From contig NZ_FXTC01000005.1 in NCBI RefSeq assembly GCF_900182655.1, forward strand, positions 1 to 64,000: a stretch of 64,000 nt of DNA. Direction: 5' to 3'. Origin of the DNA: Chryseobacterium rhizoplanae. Its GTDB lineage: Bacteria > Bacteroidota > Bacteroidia > Flavobacteriales > Weeksellaceae. Made by a program: the position numbers and the translations under genes. Positions 44,713-53,014 of this stretch are shown here, in pieces. Each line of letters opens with the position of its first letter. Position 1 is the stretch's first letter. Under the pieces are notes generated by a model, which was given only the letters and a program-made list of their open reading frames with translations, searched no databases and was not told where the DNA came from.

Positions 44713-45123
44713 TTATATTTCGGTAGCTTCTCCTTTGTAAAAAGGGAAAACCATATTGCTTCTTGTATTAGTATTTCTTACTTCGTAGTCAACCTGTATC
44801 AAAACTTCTCCCTGAAGCTCATCCTGGGTATCAATTTCAATACTTAGAATATTGATTCTGGGTTCATGATATAAAATAGCACGCTCCACGATTCCTTTCA
44901 TTTGGGTAATCAGCGTTAAGTCCAGTGGTTTAAAGAGCATATCCTGCAGGTCACACCCGTAGTTGGGGAACATGACACGTTCACCGGGGCGCGTTGACAA
45001 TAAAATCTTAAGACTGTTATTGATGTCTTCCACATCTGTGGTCATGGCCAGTTTTCCTTCAGTTTCGTTAAACTCAGGCGGAAAACTCCAGCCTGTTCCT
45101 AAAAAATCTGTATTTATTTTCAT
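44713..45123 (-). CDS. pvc9-like: GPW/gp25 baseplate protein (Pvc9/Afp9)
   Basis: 136 residues, the normal size for gp25. It contains the conserved region with ILLSTRPGERVMFPNYGCDL and the following helix, which matches the EPR/LLTxxGERxxxPxYG pattern of gp25/TssE. gp25 links the sheath's first ring to the baseplate wedge and triggers contraction. It lies 155 bp after the PAAR gene, and that gap has no gene. Confidence 0.93.
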   Translation of the reverse strand: MKINTDFLGTGWSFPPEFNETEGKLAMTTDVEDINNSLKILLSTRPGERVMFPNYGCDLQDMLFKPLDLTLITQMKGIVERAILYHEPRINILSIEIDTQDELQGEVLIQVDYEVRNTNTRSNMVFPFYKGEATEI

Positions 45124-45278
45124 ACGTTAATTTGTTATATTGAATGTTCACATCCTGCATCTGTGGCATAGAGTTTTGGTTATTCTAACCGTTTTGTTAT
45201 TGATGTTTTACATTTTTAGTTTTAGTCAGGTTTTATTTATAGGGTAGCTTATGATTGTGTTAAAAGCTTCCTTCAATA

Positions 45279-45569
45279 TCATCCGCCTATTAAAACAGTA
45301 GCTTCCCCTGCGGTTATCACTCCTCCATGAGCGGTAGAATCGCCCATTCTTGCGGCAGGTTTTCCACCGATTAAAACACTGGAAGAGCCTGATGCAATGG
45401 TGTCCGGTGGCCCGGTACATACTGCTTTATCTCCTTGTCTTGCTGCAGGCATTCCGCCGATAAGCACGGTGGGTTCTCCTGCCGGCATTATAGGGCCTCC
45501 TACATGGGGAACATTTCCTGTTACCATAGGACAGGTATGCATATCTGTAATTCTTGCTGCCGGTTTCAT
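45279..45569 (-). CDS. pvc10-like: PAAR-domain spike tip (Pvc10/Afp10)
   Basis: 96 residues made almost entirely of a PAAR domain: P-A-A-R-I-T-D at the start, repeated VLIGG-x-P-A-A-R units, and Cys/His candidates (HTCP near 12-15, C52, H77) for metal binding. It caps the VgrG-like spike and forms the sharp tip. It starts 2 bp after the spike gene, consistent with coupling. No effector domain is fused, so payloads must be loaded elsewhere. Confidence 0.95.
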   Translation of the reverse strand: MKPAARITDMHTCPMVTGNVPHVGGPIMPAGEPTVLIGGMPAARQGDKAVCTGPPDTIASGSSSVLIGGKPAARMGDSTAHGGVITAGEATVLIGG

Positions 45570-45571
45570 GA

Positions 45572-47317
45572 TTAATTAATTTTTACCTGTGATCCTTTTA
45601 CCACTGTTACTGCTCCTGATTTAAGCTCTGAGCCGGAACTGCCTTCTGCTTTGAATTGAGCACTTGCTTTTACATTGATATTGGTTCCTTCCATATTAAT
45701 GTCTCCTTTTGCTTTGATCTTAATGTCTTTTCCGCTTTCCATACTGATACCGTCTTTATTCAGGGTAAGAGTATTACAATGCTCATCCTTTATTGTAATG
45801 ACATCGGCATCTTCGTCTACAATCACTTTTTTCCCTTTTGGTGTTTCCAGTGTGTACGAAATTTTGTCGTCATTAAAAATCATTTTCATTTCGCTTCGGG
45901 TAACAAATCCTTTTTCGTGATTATCATCTGAAGCTACAAGAGGAGCTGGTTTTGCACTGCTGTTCAGCATTCCAAGCACAACAGCATCGTTAGGATCATC
46001 ATTAATAAATCCGATGATCACCTCATCTCCGATTTCGGGTCTGAAGAATGATCCTCTGTTTTCTCCGGCATCAAGGGTGGCAATACGTGCCCAGATTCCT
46101 TCTTCCTCACTGTTAATGATAGGAATCTGTACCAGAATTCTGTCTTCTCCGTCCGGATCAGATTCCAGTTGTGATACTACCCCTACATGCAATCCGCTTA
46201 TGGCAGGCATAATTCCTGCGCCTGGCTTTTCACTTACATCATAGGTTTCTGAGAACCATGTTGGAGAAAGTCCGAATTGAGCGTCCACCAGCCAATTTCC
46301 TTCGGCAATTTCATGACGGACACCGGTTACGTATATTTTCCCGTTGAATCGGTTTCCTACTCCTTGCAGTGTTAACGAAACTCCTGGTTTGGCATCTGGA
46401 ATTCCCTGAAATCGTACTCTTCCTCTTGTTTTGGCTAATTGCTGGAAAGTTGCTTTGGCATCACTCCATTCCTGAAGCTCACTTTGAGTAAGATTTCCAC
46501 CATGCTTCAACTGCAGATCTTCAATTCCGAAGACATCTGCCAAATCACCTGATGAAAGGTTTCCATTGAGCTTAATCGCCGGATCCTTAGCTTCCACTTC
46601 TGTTAGTTCCTGATCAGTATAGCTCCATGTTCTGGCAGTAATTTTACTGAATTGGTCTCTGGCATCAATCTCTCCGTCAAATTCATGTACAGATGATCCG
46701 TAAACCACTGTTTCTACAGCTTCACCACTAAAATCAGGTTTAGTAATTTTAATAGTTCCATCTTCAACGAAACAAAGTTTACCGTTTGCCTGCGCTCTGG
46801 TTAGCATAAAATCCCAATCCGAAGCCTGATACTGTACCAATTCCTTATGTGAATTTGAAGTTGCTTCTACATCGGCAGTAAGCCCGTTATTACTGATGAG
46901 TTCCTCCATGACATCACTGTCTGTGCTTTCGTAGAAGTATTTACTTTTTCTTCCTAAGGTCATTTTTACTGCCTTATCTCTGCATTCTATGATGAGGTAA
47001 GAAGAACCGTTTCTGATTTTTATGTTGTGCTTTACCACAACTCCTTTAAAAATGGTTTCCTCTTCGGAATGGTATCCGGCGGTAATCTCAATTTCTTTTC
47101 CGGGAATTAACAGATCTTCATTACTGAGCTTGAAATCCTGCTCCGGTACACTTCCGTCTAAAATAACAATGCGGGCATAAGGAATTCTGTTGACTTCTTT
47201 TTCCACGATAATGCTTTTCACCCCGTATTTCCCCGGCAGTTCTGTTCCTCCAGACATGACCTTATGGGTGACTAAATCTGGATTTTTTGCTGTTTGTATG
47301 TATCCGCTGTTATTCAT
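45572..47317 (-). CDS. pvc8-like: VgrG-like central spike protein (Pvc8/Afp8)
   Basis: 581 residues. The N-terminal gp27-like hub is at about 1-370. A gp5-type OB fold follows at about 375-470 (VGVVSQLESDPDGEDRILVQ ... ARIATLDAG). The C terminus is a beta-helix with regular GKDIKIKAKGDINMEG repeats (about 485-581). The size and order match VgrG/gp27-gp5 fusion spikes. It would trimerise, sit on the tube end and carry the PAAR tip. No lysozyme or toxin fusion is visible. It lies between the LysM baseplate protein and PAAR with 1-2 bp spacing. Confidence 0.95.
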   Translation of the reverse strand: MNNSGYIQTAKNPDLVTHKVMSGGTELPGKYGVKSIIVEKEVNRIPYARIVILDGSVPEQDFKLSNEDLLIPGKEIEITAGYHSEEETIFKGVVVKHNIKIRNGSSYLIIECRDKAVKMTLGRKSKYFYESTDSDVMEELISNNGLTADVEATSNSHKELVQYQASDWDFMLTRAQANGKLCFVEDGTIKITKPDFSGEAVETVVYGSSVHEFDGEIDARDQFSKITARTWSYTDQELTEVEAKDPAIKLNGNLSSGDLADVFGIEDLQLKHGGNLTQSELQEWSDAKATFQQLAKTRGRVRFQGIPDAKPGVSLTLQGVGNRFNGKIYVTGVRHEIAEGNWLVDAQFGLSPTWFSETYDVSEKPGAGIMPAISGLHVGVVSQLESDPDGEDRILVQIPIINSEEEGIWARIATLDAGENRGSFFRPEIGDEVIIGFINDDPNDAVVLGMLNSSAKPAPLVASDDNHEKGFVTRSEMKMIFNDDKISYTLETPKGKKVIVDEDADVITIKDEHCNTLTLNKDGISMESGKDIKIKAKGDINMEGTNINVKASAQFKAEGSSGSELKSGAVTVVKGSQVKIN

Positions 47318-47318
47318 A

Positions 47319-48038
47319 TTATGAAACTTTTTCTAATGGCGGAAAGAATAATTCCTGACCTGGTTTTAACTGTCTGAAATTGACAAGGTTATTCACCTTA
47401 GCTACCTCCAGATAGTATTTGGAATCTCCGTAGATTCTTTCTGTTATTAATGGCAGTGTATCGCCGGCCTGTACTGTTCTTTTGTGGGTAAGATCCGGTG
47501 ATTGTTTATCTTCAATTTTACCGGCAAGTTTCGGACTTGTTGATTCACTGAATGTTGCCTTTCCTATAGCTCTTAGAGGCTGGCCTTCGTTGTCAAATAG
47601 CTTATATTCTAAAGTTAATTCAGAAAGCACTCCTTTAAATTCAAAACTTCCCCAATTAAGGATAACATTATAGGGTTTATGAATAGAGCCTTCAAGCTCA
47701 CCTGTCGCCTTATAAAAATCTTCAATCTGTTTTGTTACGGCCGTTTTCGCAAATGATTTTCCTCTAATTTTATTGATCAGTTTGATACCGGAATTCGCTT
47801 CCGTAACTCCTGTCCCATCAAATAGAAATTCTAATTGTAAATCAGGTGATGCTGATGAGGTATATCCTAAATTAGGTTTAGAATTACCATCTGCCTGGTC
47901 TTTATTATATTTCGTTTTATAGGTCATAGAAAAACCTGTAGGATTGATAAAAGCTTTAAAAGCACCGCTCTGAATTCTTTTATCATAATCAGAGTTTTCG
48001 TATGTTCCGATTGTCAGTTTTTGAATTGCTCCTCTCAT
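47319..48038 (-). CDS. pvc7-like: LysM-containing baseplate hub protein (Pvc7/Afp7)
   Basis: 239 residues. The N-terminal 180 residues are the CIS tube/gp53-like fold found in eCIS and some phages. The C-terminal 50 residues are a LysM domain (VQAGDTLPLITERIYGD ... LVNFRQLKPGQELFFPP). Such proteins join the tube initiator and spike hub, and in related machines the LysM unit mediates protein contacts. The start overlaps the stop of the DUF5908 gene by one base. Confidence 0.9.
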   Translation of the reverse strand: MRGAIQKLTIGTYENSDYDKRIQSGAFKAFINPTGFSMTYKTKYNKDQADGNSKPNLGYTSSASPDLQLEFLFDGTGVTEANSGIKLINKIRGKSFAKTAVTKQIEDFYKATGELEGSIHKPYNVILNWGSFEFKGVLSELTLEYKLFDNEGQPLRAIGKATFSESTSPKLAGKIEDKQSPDLTHKRTVQAGDTLPLITERIYGDSKYYLEVAKVNNLVNFRQLKPGQELFFPPLEKVS

Positions 48039-48199
48039 TATCTTTCTTTTTTACGTTGTTCTATCTTTGCGGCCTGCTCTACACTTTCACTGATCGCACG
48101 CATAAGCAGTGCTTCATCTACCGATGCGGCAGTTGTGGTAGCTGTAGCTTTTTCGTCCACATTTATTTTAATGTGAAGCTCTTTTATTTCTATTGGCAT
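48038..48199 (-). CDS. pvc6-like: DUF5908-type small eCIS protein (Pvc6-like position)
   Basis: 53 residues, ATG at 48199, TAA overlapping the next ATG as TAATG. It begins MPIEIKELHIKINV, the recognisable DUF5908 start, and continues with an acidic/Ala-rich and then basic helical tail. The family is found in Bacteroidota eCIS loci between tube initiator and Pvc7-like protein. It probably plugs into a beta-sheet edge of a neighbour by its N-terminal strand. Too short for most gene finders. Confidence 0.85.
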   Translation of the reverse strand: MPIEIKELHIKINVDEKATATTTAASVDEALLMRAISESVEQAAKIEQRKKER

Positions 48200-48401
48200 T
48201 TCGTTTGTTTTTTAATCGATCATTAATATTCAAAACACTAATAACCAATGATTTAACATGTTTATTTTTAAAAATCCAAGCACATGAAGGGTGTGTTCAG
48301 TCTCTGTTGTAGACCAATCTGTTATTTTTTGTGAAAAAAGATTTGGGTAAAAGTTATCTTTAAACTAACACACGTTCAGGTGCTTAGATTTGATTTAGAA
48401 A

Positions 48402-48869
48402 TTACAAGCCTAAGCTTGCTAACGATGAGGGTATTGTGAAATATCTATATTTCAGTTCTATTGTTTCAATAGCAAGTTTGCTTTCTTCTGCGTTGAATTC
48501 TGATACTTCCCATCTTACGGGGTATGCTCCCACTACATTCCAAACCATTAAGGGTGCTGTAGACTGAATTCCTCCTGAAAGAGTAATGATCAGGTCTCTG
48601 GGTTCAAACTGGAAGTTTTCCATCGCATTTCTGCACCAGCTTATCAATCCGGAACTTACGATTAACCCACGTTTAAGAACCAGATTAGGATATTTGGGCC
48701 TCAGAGGAAGCTGGTGTGTAAACCTGTTTTCGCCTCCTTCGGCATATTCTTCAGTTCCAATTTCTGTTGATAAACCAGATATAGATTGAAATCTGGAGTC
48801 AATACCCTCTGTTGTTGAAATCCCGTTAACAATAAAAGAGAAACTGGTTGGAGGATATAAAACTGCCAT
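48402..48869 (-). CDS. pvc5-like: Tube-initiator-like protein (Pvc5/Afp5)
   Basis: 155 residues, the gp19-like inner-tube fold, divergent from the two 143-residue tube proteins. It has the FQSISGLSTEIGTEEY segment typical of this family and a C-terminal IETIELKYRYF strand. It begins 3 bp after the second tube gene. In Afp/PVC, the divergent tube protein after the main tube and sheath genes forms the first ring on the hub. The 202-bp gap after it, before the DUF5908 gene, has no clear gene. Confidence 0.9.
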   Translation of the reverse strand: MAVLYPPTSFSFIVNGISTTEGIDSRFQSISGLSTEIGTEEYAEGGENRFTHQLPLRPKYPNLVLKRGLIVSSGLISWCRNAMENFQFEPRDLIITLSGGIQSTAPLMVWNVVGAYPVRWEVSEFNAEESKLAIETIELKYRYFTIPSSLASLGL

Positions 48870-48871
48870 GA

Positions 48872-49303
48872 TTAGTTATTTTCAATAGTTAATCCTTCGT
48901 GTGCAATTTCAAGCGTTTCAATAGCTACCTCATTACCTTCAGCTTTCAGATCTGTTGACTGTAATTTAAGAGGGAATGCATTTTTCACTTTCCAGGTTAC
49001 GGCAGGTGCCCCTGTTTCATCTAAAAGAGAAATCGTAATAGATCTGCGCTCTACTGTACTTAGCTGAATACTCTGGAACCAGTCGAAATATTCATTATCT
49101 GTTTTGAAAGTTCCTCTTTTTAAAGTAATGTTACTGAAACTTTTCATTCCAGGCATTTTAATCTTGCTGAAATCAGGGCTCGCACCGTGTCTGTACTCAA
49201 TTAAAGCTGCTTCAACATTTAATCCGCTGACTTCCTGAAAACCTACTTTTGTTCCGCCCCAATCTACTTCAAAGGCAAACTTTACTAATGGATATGTACT
49301 CAT
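48872..49303 (-). CDS. pvc1-like: Inner tube protein, copy 2
   Basis: 143 residues, gp19/Hcp-like tube fold. It starts MSTYPLVKFAFEVDWGG and includes FQEVSGLNVE and IETLEIAHEG. It is identical to copy 1 except Pro in place of Leu at residue 43 (GASPD versus GASLD), with only scattered silent changes in DNA. Hexameric rings of this protein stack into the inner tube. It lies 35 bp after the third sheath gene. Confidence 0.95.
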   Translation of the reverse strand: MSTYPLVKFAFEVDWGGTKVGFQEVSGLNVEAALIEYRHGASPDFSKIKMPGMKSFSNITLKRGTFKTDNEYFDWFQSIQLSTVERRSITISLLDETGAPAVTWKVKNAFPLKLQSTDLKAEGNEVAIETLEIAHEGLTIENN

Positions 49304-49338
49304 AATGTATTTATTTTTTAGTTGTTATTTAATTTAGC

Positions 49339-50712
49339 TTATGCTTCCTGTAATTTGTGTGAAAAACGTAGTACGATAAATTCAGCAGGACGTACTGCAG
49401 CCATACCGACTTCAATAATCATTCTTCCTTCTAAAATATCCTGAGCAGACATTGTTTTGTGCAAACCAACGCTTACGTAATACGCTTCTTCAGGCTTGCT
49501 TCCTGCTAATGCACCGTCTCTCCACTGCTGGTCAAGGAAATTTTCGATCATTGCCTGTACACGAACCCATGTATTGGCAGTATTCGGTTCAAAAACGAAA
49601 CGTTCTGTAGCTTTCTTCACAGATTCTTCTACCATGTTGAAGAAACGACGTACAGGTACATATCTCCACTCGTTACTGTTTCCGTCTAAGGTTCTTGCAC
49701 CCCAAACCAATGTTCCTTTTCCTGTAAAAGTTCTGATCGCGTTGATTGATTTTCCTGCTACCGCATCTACGTTAAGACCGTCTTGCGTTTCATTAGAAAT
49801 TTTTACAACAGGTGCCAGTACATTACTGATTGCCAAGTTGGCTGGTGCTTTCCATACTCCGGAAGTACTGTCCACTTTGGCATAAATTCCGGCAATTGAT
49901 GATGATGGAGCCAATACTACTCTTTTAGATTCAATTTCTTTTTTAGCCTGGTTATACAGCGCTGAACTTTTTGATTTCAACCATGCTAGGTTGTTTTCAT
50001 TTTGAGGCATTGTAACATCTACAAGGACTCCTGCTGCATTTAATTCTTTATAGCTATCAATTTTAACATCTTTATCATCAAAGCTATAGCTTAACACGGT
50101 TTCTAATTTTGGATAATAAGCTGCTCCATATTTTAAACCTGTAGCATTTACTCCGGCTCTGAAAGCATCTGCATCTGCAAAAACATCCATAATAACGAAT
50201 CTGTCTTTCAAATCTTCTGCCTGATCCAAAGCTTTATTGTATAATTTGTAAGCATCTGCTCCTAAAACTTCAGCATCCGGGAAAACAATAAGTGTTGGCT
50301 CATCTTCTTTTTCCAGTGATTTTAATCCGAACCATAGACCTCCGGCAACTGTTTCTGTTCCTAATGCAGGAGCTTTATCATAATCAGCTACTGAAACAAT
50401 ATAACATGGCCCGCCGCCATTAGCAAAATACATTTGCATTGCATAATGCATTTTATAAGGACTTAGCTTTGTATTGTCTACTTTTGCAGTTACAACAGTA
50501 TCTTCAATCGTAACAGAGAACGCTGTTTTTTCATCTTTTGCTCCTCCGAAAATCGTTTCGAATTCCAACATAGAAGAAATTCTTGTCGGTTCATTTCTTG
50601 GTCCTTTATCCGTGTGCCCGATAAAAGCAGGAATAGCTGTTTCTACTTGTGCTACAGATGGTGGGAATTTCGCAATTTCCTCTACGTAAACTCCAGGTGT
50701 TTTGTAATTCAT
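49339..50712 (-). CDS. Contractile sheath protein, copy 3 (short form)
   Basis: 457 residues. The start (MNYKTPGVYVEEIAKFPPSVAQVETAIPAF) and the C terminus (A-A-V-R-P-A-E-F-I-V-L-R-F-S-H-K-L) are typical eCIS sheath regions that form the interlocking core. It lacks the long central insert of the other two sheaths. It is clearly homologous to the 574-residue sheath in its last 200 residues (a near-identical stretch from the NTWVRVQAMIENFLDQQWRDG segment). Located between the two tube genes. Confidence 0.95.
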   Translation of the reverse strand: MNYKTPGVYVEEIAKFPPSVAQVETAIPAFIGHTDKGPRNEPTRISSMLEFETIFGGAKDEKTAFSVTIEDTVVTAKVDNTKLSPYKMHYAMQMYFANGGGPCYIVSVADYDKAPALGTETVAGGLWFGLKSLEKEDEPTLIVFPDAEVLGADAYKLYNKALDQAEDLKDRFVIMDVFADADAFRAGVNATGLKYGAAYYPKLETVLSYSFDDKDVKIDSYKELNAAGVLVDVTMPQNENNLAWLKSKSSALYNQAKKEIESKRVVLAPSSSIAGIYAKVDSTSGVWKAPANLAISNVLAPVVKISNETQDGLNVDAVAGKSINAIRTFTGKGTLVWGARTLDGNSNEWRYVPVRRFFNMVEESVKKATERFVFEPNTANTWVRVQAMIENFLDQQWRDGALAGSKPEEAYYVSVGLHKTMSAQDILEGRMIIEVGMAAVRPAEFIVLRFSHKLQEA

Positions 50713-50736
50713 TTTTTTTAAATTTTAAAGTTAATG

Positions 50737-51168
50737 TTAGTTATTTTCAATAGTTAATCCTTCGTGTGCAATTTCTAAGGTTTCGATAGCTACCTCATTA
50801 CCTTCAGCTTTCAGATCTGTTGATTGTAATTTAAGAGGGAATGCATTTTTCACTTTCCAGGTTACGGCAGGTGCCCCTGTTTCATCTAAAAGGGAGATCG
50901 TAATAGATCTGCGCTCTACTGTGCTTAGCTGAATACTCTGGAACCAGTCGAAATATTCGTTATCTGTTTTAAAAGTTCCTCTTTTTAAAGTGATGTTACT
51001 GAAACTTTTCATTCCAGGCATTTTAATCTTACTGAAATCAAGGCTCGCACCGTGTCTGTACTCAATTAAAGCTGCTTCAACATTTAATCCGCTGACTTCC
51101 TGAAAACCTACTTTTGTTCCACCCCAATCTACTTCAAAGGCAAACTTTACTAATGGATATGTACTCAT
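50737..51168 (-). CDS. pvc1-like: Inner tube protein, copy 1
   Basis: 143 residues, gp19/Hcp-like. It differs from the second tube at one residue (Leu43). The conserved sequence from the tube start through its neighbouring sheath C terminus at the DNA level suggests a recent duplication or ongoing gene conversion of a sheath-tube unit. It starts 35 bp after the 574-residue sheath gene. Confidence 0.95.
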   Translation of the reverse strand: MSTYPLVKFAFEVDWGGTKVGFQEVSGLNVEAALIEYRHGASLDFSKIKMPGMKSFSNITLKRGTFKTDNEYFDWFQSIQLSTVERRSITISLLDETGAPAVTWKVKNAFPLKLQSTDLKAEGNEVAIETLEIAHEGLTIENN

Positions 51169-51203
51169 AATTTATTTTTAATTTTATTGTTATTTAATTG
51201 ATT

Positions 51204-52928
51204 TTATGCTTCCTGTAATTTGTGTGAAAAACGTAGTACGATAAATTCAGCAGGACGTACTGCAGCCATACCGATCTCGATATTCATTCTTCCTTCTAGG
51301 ATATCCTGAGCCGACATTGTTTTGTCTAAACCAACGCTTACATAATAAGCTTCTTCCGGCTTGCTTCCTGCTAATGCACCGTCTCTCCACTGCTGATCAA
51401 GATAATTTTCGATCATTGCCTGTACACGGATCCATGTATTGGCTGTATTCGGTTCAAAGACAAAACGTTCTGTAGCTTTCTTCACAGATTCTTCTACCAT
51501 GTTGAAGAAACGACGTACAGATACGTATCTCCATTCGTTACTGTTTCCGTCTAAGGTTCTTGCGCCCCAAACTAATGTTCCTTTTCCTGCAAAAGTTCTG
51601 ATCGCGTTGATTGATTTTCCTGATGTAGCATCTACATTAAGCAGCTCCTGTTCTTTATTGGAGATTTTTACTGCCGGTACATCTACCAGGCTAAGTCCTA
51701 AATTAGCTGGTGATTTCCATACTCCGGAAGTACTGTCTACTTTGGCGTAAACTCCGGCAATAGCTGATGATGGTGCCAGCACCACTTGTTGAGACTCAAT
51801 TGCTGTTTTAGCCTGGTTATATAATTCTGAATTTTTTAATTTTAATTCTGCTAAATTTTTAATACCAGCTGCACCCGTAACTAAAACATTAGCTTCATTA
51901 AAATCATAACTCAAAACCGTTTTTAATTTTGGATAATAAGCCGCTCCATACTTTAAACCTTTAGCTTTTACTTCTTTTCTAAAAATAGTATCATTGCCAA
52001 GAACATCCATGATAACGAATCTGTCTTTCATAGATTCTGCTTGATTCAAAGCACTATTGTATACAGAATAGGCCTCAGTAATAAAAGAATCTATGTTAGC
52101 ATCAGAAACATTATCAGCATTTTCAGAAGCAAAACCAGAAATAATGTTAGTAGTAGCAAGATCTTCATTATAAGCATCTGCAACAACTTTAGCAGCAGCT
52201 TTAACAGCAGGAACAGTAGCATTGGCAACAGCAGCGGTTACTTTAACCGCGGCTACAACATCTTGAGCAGCTTTAACAGCAGCAACTTCGCTAAGATTTC
52301 CAGGATTGGTAACTTCATAATCAGCAGCTTTAGCAACGGCAGCAGCTACAGCAGCAGCTACATCAGCACCGTCAACAGCATTTGAAACGGCTTTAGCAGC
52401 AGCTTCAGCAGCAACAGCTACATTCCTATTATCCATGGAAGCTTGTAAAGCATCGTCTGCCGCAATAACTTCAGCAGCAGTGGCAACCAAACCTTGAAGA
52501 TCCGGGAAAACGATAAGAGTAGGTTCGTCTTCTTTTTTTAGTAATTCAAGACCATATAATAAAGTTCCGGCTTCTGTTGTAGAAGTTCCAACAGTTACCT
52601 CATCATTGTAACCTCCAACCGAAACAATATAGCAAGCTCCACCGCCATTCGCAAAATACATTTGCATAGCATAATACATTTTAAAATCGCTTATTTTAGG
52701 TTGTGTGGCTGTTGCAACACCATCTTTGAAAGCTACAGCGAAGATTTCCGGATTTGCTTTTCCAAAAAGTTGTTCATACTCCAACATCGAAGCAATTCTC
52801 GTTGGTTTATTTTTCGGTCCATCCGCTGTATACCCAATAAAAGCAGGGATAGCCGTTTCAACTTGCGCTACGGAAGGGGGAAATTTTCCTTGTTCCTCCA
52901 CGTAAACTCCAGGGGTTTTGTAATTCAT
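51204..52928 (-). CDS. Contractile sheath protein, copy 2, with Ala/Val-rich insert
   Basis: 574 residues. Standard sheath N terminus (MNYKTPGVYVEE) and C terminus (RPAEFIVLRFSHKLQEA). An unusual Ala/Val/Asp-rich low-complexity region at about residues 155-270 (for example AAVAAAVAKAADYEVTN) is inserted in the outer domain. It looks helical and is absent from the 457-residue copy; the remaining protein is highly similar to that copy. The insert would face the particle outside. Followed by tube copy 1 at 35 bp. Confidence 0.93.
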   Translation of the reverse strand: MNYKTPGVYVEEQGKFPPSVAQVETAIPAFIGYTADGPKNKPTRIASMLEYEQLFGKANPEIFAVAFKDGVATATQPKISDFKMYYAMQMYFANGGGACYIVSVGGYNDEVTVGTSTTEAGTLLYGLELLKKEDEPTLIVFPDLQGLVATAAEVIAADDALQASMDNRNVAVAAEAAAKAVSNAVDGADVAAAVAAAVAKAADYEVTNPGNLSEVAAVKAAQDVVAAVKVTAAVANATVPAVKAAAKVVADAYNEDLATTNIISGFASENADNVSDANIDSFITEAYSVYNSALNQAESMKDRFVIMDVLGNDTIFRKEVKAKGLKYGAAYYPKLKTVLSYDFNEANVLVTGAAGIKNLAELKLKNSELYNQAKTAIESQQVVLAPSSAIAGVYAKVDSTSGVWKSPANLGLSLVDVPAVKISNKEQELLNVDATSGKSINAIRTFAGKGTLVWGARTLDGNSNEWRYVSVRRFFNMVEESVKKATERFVFEPNTANTWIRVQAMIENYLDQQWRDGALAGSKPEEAYYVSVGLDKTMSAQDILEGRMNIEIGMAAVRPAEFIVLRFSHKLQEA

Positions 52929-52961
52929 TTTTAAAAAATTTTACGTTAATATTAATTATTC

Positions 52962-52980
52962 CTCGAAGTAAAACTTCGGG
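52962..52980 (-). other. Short hairpin between sheath 1 and sheath 2
   Basis: An 8-bp stem (CTCGAAGT/ACTTCGGG, one G:T pair) with an AAA loop. No long T-run, so it is more likely an mRNA stability or processing element that balances sheath amounts than a terminator. Confidence 0.4.
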
Positions 52981-53014
52981 TATTTATTCGTGATTGATTT
53001 ATTGATTTTATGGT

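Noticed and set aside
52041..52385. Plus-strand Ser/Asn-rich ORF over sheath 2
   Set aside because: It is the mirror of the Ala/Val-rich insert (GCA codons read as TGC/CAG complements) and not a gene.
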